Assembly (NCBI GenBank): GCA_001563325.1 | Contig: LRSK01000176.1 | Coordinates: forward strand, 1-17,979 | Length of the DNA stretch: 17,979 nt | Direction: 5' to 3' | From: Candidatus Thorarchaeota archaeon SMTZ1-83 | Lineage (GTDB): Archaea > Asgardarchaeota > Thorarchaeia > Thorarchaeales > Thorarchaeaceae | Part shown: piece after piece, positions 14,530-17,979 of the stretch | How positions within the stretch are numbered: the first letter of the stretch is position 1 | How the letters are laid out: each line of letters opens with the position of its first letter | Translations under genes and position numbers: made by a program | Notes under the pieces: model-generated | The model's input: the letters and a program-made list of their open reading frames with translations, nothing else | Told to the model about the DNA's origin: nothing | The model's database searches: none

Positions 14530-15159
14530 TTGGACCATGCTTACTCTGACGAAGAGGGCACATTTCTCGTGAGATTGGCAAGGCAGACTGTTGACGAATA
14601 CGTGAGAAGCGAAACCAGACCCAGCATCCCAGTCGATGCTTCTCCCAACTTGGTAGAGAAGTCGGGAGTGTTTGTGACGCTCAATGTAGTGGATGGTGCT
14701 CACACTAGGCTCCGTGGATGTATTGGTAGGCCTTATCCAACTCAGCCCCTCATTGAGGCCACGGTCGATTCAGCCATCGATGCGGCAGTCAATGATCCAA
14801 GATTCAGGCCCGTGAGTCCTGAAGAGCTGGACAGAATCGTGGTTGAACTCAGCGTCCTTACTCCACCAAGTAGACTCGAGTATTCCGGTCCTGATGAGCT
14901 TCTTGAGCTGGTGCAGGTCGGTAGAGATGGACTGATTGCAAGCAGAGGAATGATGCGGGGACTCCTTCTCCCTCAGGTTGCCGTGGAGTACGGCTGGGAT
15001 ACGAAGACATTCTTGGAACACACTTGCAACAAGGCAGGCTTCCACAAAGACCTCTGGAGAGACCCAGGTACCGAGTTCAACGCGTTCCAGGCCGAGATAT
15101 TCGGTGAAACCGCTCCCCGTGGAGAGATTGTGAGAAACCCTGAGCACTCTCGGCGCTAG
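14530..15159 (+). CDS. AMMECR1-domain protein
   Basis: This 209-residue protein belongs to the AMMECR1 family, conserved in archaea and eukaryotes and of unsettled biochemical function. The hallmark L-R-G-C-I-G is at residues 61-66. The following segment, P-L-I-E-A-T-V-D-S-A-I-D-A-A-x-x-D-P-R-F, and the later G-L-L-L-P-Q-V-A-V-E-Y-G-W and F-L-E-H-T-C-x-K-A-G are also family landmarks. The start is a TTG at 14530 with GGTGG seven bases upstream. This is a weak site, and no upstream ATG is in frame. It lies 16 nt before nadC and is probably cotranscribed with it. In some archaea AMMECR1 is fused or adjacent to MEMO-like and radical SAM proteins, but neither is visible here. Confidence 0.9.
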   Translation: MDHAYSDEEGTFLVRLARQTVDEYVRSETRPSIPVDASPNLVEKSGVFVTLNVVDGAHTRLRGCIGRPYPTQPLIEATVDSAIDAAVNDPRFRPVSPEELDRIVVELSVLTPPSRLEYSGPDELLELVQVGRDGLIASRGMMRGLLLPQVAVEYGWDTKTFLEHTCNKAGFHKDLWRDPGTEFNAFQAEIFGETAPRGEIVRNPEHSRR

Positions 15160-15175
15160 TGAGGTGTGATATGCT

Positions 15176-16033
15176 ATGACGAAACTTCCCCCCTCAGTGA
15201 TTGAGAAATTGAAGAGCTACCTTGAAGAGGACATAAGATCTGGAGACTTGACTTCAGAGATCACAGTTCCTCCTGAAGCAATGGGAGTAGGTACAATCTT
15301 CTCGAAAGGCAGGACAGTACTGGCAGGCGTTCAGGAGATAATTGCCATAGCAGAGATTAGCGGTCTTGACTATGAGGTCAATGCGTTTGAGGGCAACTGG
15401 GTATCGCCACAAGAGCCAATCGTGTTGTTAAGGGGTAAGGCCCGGACTCTTCTTGGCGTAGAACGGGTGTGTCTGAATATCGTAATGCGAATGAGCGGGA
15501 TTGCAACAAAGGTATACAAGATGGTACAGGCTGCTAGAGAGGTGAACCCAAGAATCAGGGTGGCGGCAACCAGAAAGACTACACCAGGTTTCAGGTACTT
15601 TGAGAAACGTGCTGTACGGATAGGAGGTGGGGACACTCATCGATATGCCCTCGATGATATGATTCTAATCAAGAACAACCACGTTGCCGTGACTGGAGGA
15701 GTCGCCAATGCAGTCAAGGCGGCTCGAAGGAGCGTTTCCTTCAGTAAGAAGGTGTCCTGCGAGGTCCGAACGCTACAAGAAGCAATTGAGGCCATCGAGG
15801 CTGGAGCAGACATTGTTCTGCTAGACAATTTCATACCGCAGGATGTGGGCGGGGTCCATGAAGTCCTGAAGCAGAGGGGACTACGTGACAGAGTGCTGTT
15901 AGAGGTCTCTGGTGGAGTTGATGAAGACAATATCAAGGACTTTGCTCAGACTGGAGTGGACATTATCTCATCTGGAGCCCTTACTCACTCGTACGATTCA
16001 TCAGACTTCAACATGTTGTTGTCAATCACATAG
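15176..16033 (+). CDS. nadC: Nicotinate-nucleotide pyrophosphorylase (quinolinate phosphoribosyltransferase)
   Basis: NadC converts quinolinate and PRPP to nicotinate mononucleotide with CO2 release, in de novo NAD synthesis. The 285-residue length is typical. Active-site landmarks are E-D-I-R-S-G-D-L-T-S near 18-27, R133-K134 in A-T-R-K-T-T-P-G, H155-R156 in G-G-D-T-H-R, K166 in L-I-K-N-N-H, E197 in C-E-V, and D217 in L-L-D-N. The C-terminal barrel carries L-E-V-S-G-G-V and I-S-S-G-A-L-T-H, the phosphate-binding loops. The ATG at 15176 follows GAGGTG by nine bases; an ATG at 15171 is out of frame. The AMMECR1 stop lies 16 nt upstream. nadA and nadB are not in the window. Convergent with tRNA-Glu, 16 nt away. 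Confidence 0.96.
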   Translation: MTKLPPSVIEKLKSYLEEDIRSGDLTSEITVPPEAMGVGTIFSKGRTVLAGVQEIIAIAEISGLDYEVNAFEGNWVSPQEPIVLLRGKARTLLGVERVCLNIVMRMSGIATKVYKMVQAAREVNPRIRVAATRKTTPGFRYFEKRAVRIGGGDTHRYALDDMILIKNNHVAVTGGVANAVKAARRSVSFSKKVSCEVRTLQEAIEAIEAGADIVLLDNFIPQDVGGVHEVLKQRGLRDRVLLEVSGGVDEDNIKDFAQTGVDIISSGALTHSYDSSDFNMLLSIT

Positions 16034-16049
16034 ACAACAGAAGAAACTG

Positions 16050-16127
16050 TGGTGCCCCGGCCGGGATTCGAACCCGGGTCTTAGACTCGAAAGGCCTAGA
16101 TGCTGGGCCGGGCTACACTACCGGGGC
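16050..16127 (-). tRNA. tRNA-Glu (anticodon TTC), CCA encoded
   Basis: The minus strand folds into a complete cloverleaf. The acceptor GCCCCGG pairs with CCGGGGC. The D arm is GTGT/GCAT with two G-U pairs. The anticodon stem TAGGC/GTCTA carries loop CTTTCGA with anticodon TTC. A four-base variable region follows, and the T arm is CCGGG/CCCGG with loop TTCGAAT. The discriminator is A. The next three bases are CCA, so the 3' end is gene-encoded. No intron is present. Without CCA the length is 75. Confidence 0.96.
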
Positions 16128-16150
16128 CTAGAAGCACGGGACCCAACCAT

Positions 16151-16163
16151 GCGGTTATTAACA
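16151..16163 (-). promoter_or_regulatory. TATA box of tRNA-Glu
   Basis: Minus-strand TGTTAATAACCGC is centred about 30 nt before the mature tRNA 5' end at 16127, the usual distance for an archaeal tRNA promoter with a leader of a few bases. Confidence 0.6.
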
Positions 16164-16171
16164 TTGTGCAA

Positions 16172-16558
16172 TTAACGTGATTCTGTGGTTCCCGAAATCT
16201 CTATCTGCTCCAGAGCGTGGCGGTGGACATCATCAGTCAGACGGGAGGCCCGTCTCTGACGAGCAGACCTAAGTACATTCTGTGCCCGAGACTCCTCGCG
16301 GTCAACAGTTCTTGCAGCGATTGACCTCAAAATAAATGACCTGAGATCCTCCTGGCATGGGACTCCTGACAACATGTAACCCCTTGATACTAGGGTCGGC
16401 ACCACTAGGATGCCATAGGCCTCAGCAATTTGACTGTGGCTGTCAACATTGATCTCGTGTATTGACTCGGGGTCTTCGAAGTCTTCACTCTCATTCTCTA
16501 TCATCCCCTTGACGATATCACACCAAGCGCAGTGGTCAGAGGTGAAAAGCAGTATCAT
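16172..16558 (-). CDS. Thioredoxin/glutaredoxin-fold protein with basic C-terminal extension
   Basis: This small cytoplasmic redox protein has 128 residues. An immediate beta strand (M-I-L-L-F-T) leads to C10-A-W-C13, the CxxC active site at the start of helix 1. V-V-P-T (52-55) supplies the cis-proline (P54) of the fold. Residues 14-50 hold a helix and the second strand. The core ends near residue 83. About 45 residues of charged, arginine-rich sequence follow (e.g. R-S-A-R-Q-R-R-A-S-R), beyond a normal thioredoxin fold. A third cysteine (C68) is present. The ATG at 16558 was chosen; GGAG lies nine bases upstream, and a TTG at 16561 is the alternative. The substrate is unknown. Its tail ends just upstream of the tRNA promoter. 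Confidence 0.85.
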   Translation of the reverse strand: MILLFTSDHCAWCDIVKGMIENESEDFEDPESIHEINVDSHSQIAEAYGILVVPTLVSRGYMLSGVPCQEDLRSFILRSIAARTVDREESRAQNVLRSARQRRASRLTDDVHRHALEQIEISGTTESR

Positions 16559-16596
16559 CAATATGGACTCCGGATTGTCTATTCGTAGTCCTAATG

Positions 16597-16608
16597 TGGT
16601 AATTTAAG
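16597..16608 (-). promoter_or_regulatory. Possible TATA box of the thioredoxin-like gene
   Basis: Minus-strand CCTTAAATTAC is centred near 16603, in the 100-nt gap after the aminotransferase gene. A start near 16577 gives a short leader with the GGAG site. Confidence 0.5.
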
Positions 16609-16658
16609 GTCGGAGAAGAGGGCGTCCGTTTGACTCTCTGAACGTCCCAACATATGCG

Positions 16659-17978
16659 CTAGACTGTAGCAATGGTGCTCTTTGCTTGAGCGTGCATCTG
16701 GCTAGTAAAGGCAGCAATCTGAGTGCACGCCTGTACAACTCTGGGGGCGGCCTTATTGACAAACCAATTGGAGTCATTCAAGGCATTCTTGCGTTCCAAG
16801 AGGAATAGGTCATATGCCTCCTTCCCGTCGTAGTCTACAGTGGAGAGTCGAAGAGATAGGTCATCTTGGGACATTCCAAAATCCGACCCTGGCAGGGCTG
16901 CAACCTTATGTTCCACCAAGAGATGTTCGGACAAGTCCTCTGATGTGACAACTCCCATAGCCTTTAGCGGTTCCCGGTAGTTTCTCCAGTCCGGGAAAAG
17001 GTAGAAAGCACCTTGAGGTGAAGCACAGTCCACGTGTGCCTCTCGAATCCGAGTATGGGCGTACTTGGTGACTAGCTCATGAATCGTGGCGCAGTCCCTG
17101 ATGTAGGTCAGAAGCTCTCTATCTGTGCCATAGGCCTCCACAGCAGCATACTGGATGGGAGATGATACGCAGGACCAGATCTCACTTCCAATTCCAACGA
17201 TTGAGTTAAGAAGCTTCTCCTCCCCCTCAGGTAGCAGGAGCACTCCCAGTCGGTAACCCCCCAGAGACCTGTCCTTGGATAAGCCTCCCGTAATCAGGGT
17301 CCCCTCGGGATAGAACTCGGCAATGCTGTGATGTCGGTGGTCGTGGTAGGTGGTCAGGGCATAGATCTCATCCGACAGGACCGCAACGTTGTGTTCTCTA
17401 GCGACAGAGGAGAGCTCGCGCAACTGCCACTTGGAGAAACTGTGCCCTGTGGGATTGCAGGGATAGTTCAACACGAGTATCTTCTGATTTGGATTCGCCA
17501 ATGTGTTCTTTCTCAGTGCTTCGTCGAGTTCACTGGGCGTCAGTCGATACGAATTCTCAGGGTCAGTAGGGATGTGATGAACCTCTCTGCCAAGGAACTT
17601 CGCCATGTGTTGATAGCTCACCCACGATGGTGCTGGTAGGAAGACAGGACCCTCTAGTGCTGCCAAGGCCGCAAACATCAAGGACTTGCTTCCAGGACCG
17701 ATGACTATCTGGTCCGAGTCATAGTGCAGTCCGAGCATTGTCTGATAGAAGATTGACACCTGCTCCCGAAGTGGGAGAATGCCCTGTGTCGGAAGATAGC
17801 TTCTGCGCCATGCGTTATCGATTAGGGCTCTCTGAATACGTGGATGTGCAGGAAAAGGCGACTCTCCAAAGCCCATGTGAAGAATCTCTTCTCCCCGTTC
17901 TCGCATCCTTGCGATGCGTTCATTCATCGCAAGTGTGGGTGATTTCGGTAGCTGCCATGCGGCTGACGAGAGATCCAA
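16659..17978 (-). CDS. Class I/II pyridoxal-phosphate aminotransferase, start at or beyond the window edge
   Basis: This is a fold-type I PLP aminotransferase whose substrate cannot be fixed from sequence. Residue numbers are from the first visible TTG and may not be native. Landmarks are L-P-x-S-P-T-L-A near 10-17, G-F-G-E-S-P-F near 36-42, G-P-G-S-K near 94-98 (phosphate loop), N175-P-T-G178, D203-x-x-Y206 (ring nitrogen and O3' contacts), S234-K235 (Schiff-base lysine) followed by G-G-Y-R-L-G with R243 for phosphate, and a later S-L-R-L-S for the substrate carboxylate. All catalytic residues are present. The TTG at 17978 lies at the window edge with no room to see a ribosome site, so the true start may lie outside. 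Aspartate- or alanine-type specificity is a guess. The C-terminal 45 residues after E-R-K-N-A-L look like an extension. Confidence 0.88.
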   Translation of the reverse strand: MDLSSAAWQLPKSPTLAMNERIARMRERGEEILHMGFGESPFPAHPRIQRALIDNAWRRSYLPTQGILPLREQVSIFYQTMLGLHYDSDQIVIGPGSKSLMFAALAALEGPVFLPAPSWVSYQHMAKFLGREVHHIPTDPENSYRLTPSELDEALRKNTLANPNQKILVLNYPCNPTGHSFSKWQLRELSSVAREHNVAVLSDEIYALTTYHDHRHHSIAEFYPEGTLITGGLSKDRSLGGYRLGVLLLPEGEEKLLNSIVGIGSEIWSCVSSPIQYAAVEAYGTDRELLTYIRDCATIHELVTKYAHTRIREAHVDCASPQGAFYLFPDWRNYREPLKAMGVVTSEDLSEHLLVEHKVAALPGSDFGMSQDDLSLRLSTVDYDGKEAYDLFLLERKNALNDSNWFVNKAAPRVVQACTQIAAFTSQMHAQAKSTIATV

Positions 17979-17979
17979 G

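Noticed and set aside
15912..16175. Plus-strand frame running through the end of nadC and the tRNA
   Set aside because: It crosses an intact tRNA gene on the other strand and overlaps nadC out of frame. The familiar C-P-G-R-D-S-N-P-G-L string is the usual mistranslation of a tRNA T arm.
1..17978. Search for defence islands, CRISPR, transposases, integrases or attachment sites
   Set aside because: No direct-repeat arrays, transposase-like or integrase-like motifs were seen, and the genes are metabolic or information-processing.

Overview
The window looks like a chromosomal segment of an archaeon, most plausibly an Asgard lineage such as Thorarchaeota. The evidence is ribosomal protein eS8, an archaeal-type RqcH/NEMF-like protein, an EMC6-like membrane protein, an archaeal-type prepilin peptidase, tandem CBS-domain proteins, TATA-box promoters about 25-30 nt ahead of likely transcript starts, and frequent TTG starts behind good Shine-Dalgarno sites. 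The Asgard assignment is an inference from gene content and is not proven by any single gene. The window is gene-dense: the longest gap between coding regions is under 200 nt. I see no insertion sequence, CRISPR array, phage gene or recognisable defence system.

Layout. 1-2139: the C-terminus of a ScpB-like protein (+), then hydrogenase maturation genes hypE (-) and hypA (-) with the eS8 ribosomal gene (+) between them. 2274-3450: two unassigned (+) genes, a lysine-rich-tail HEAT-repeat protein and a winged-helix (PCI/DDRGK-like) zinc-ribbon protein. 3509-8356: a four-gene (-) block read as fumA-fumB-tfrA-tfrB, encoding two-subunit class I fumarase and a soluble thiol:fumarate-reductase-like enzyme. 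Together these could carry malate to fumarate to succinate, or the reverse. 8541-9423: an A24 prepilin peptidase (+) and an EMC6-like small membrane protein (-). 9498-11510: RqcH (+). 11679-16033: a (+) series of CBS2-zinc-ribbon, CBS4, dihydroorotase, AMMECR1-domain protein and nadC. 16050-17978: tRNA-Glu(TTC) with encoded CCA, a thioredoxin-fold protein and a class I/II aminotransferase cut by the window edge, all (-).

The genes serve central functions: NiFe-hydrogenase maturation, the reductive C4-dicarboxylate branch, pyrimidine and NAD synthesis, ribosome-associated quality control, membrane-protein insertion and pilin processing. The likeliest places for undescribed biology are the two unassigned genes at 2274-3450, the EMC6-like protein, the electron partner of the TfrAB-like enzyme, and the two CBS proteins that precede dihydroorotase. 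Start sites were re-chosen where a Shine-Dalgarno site or TATA position contradicted the longest ORF: the HEAT gene, the winged-helix gene, tfrA, fumA, fumB and the thioredoxin-like gene.
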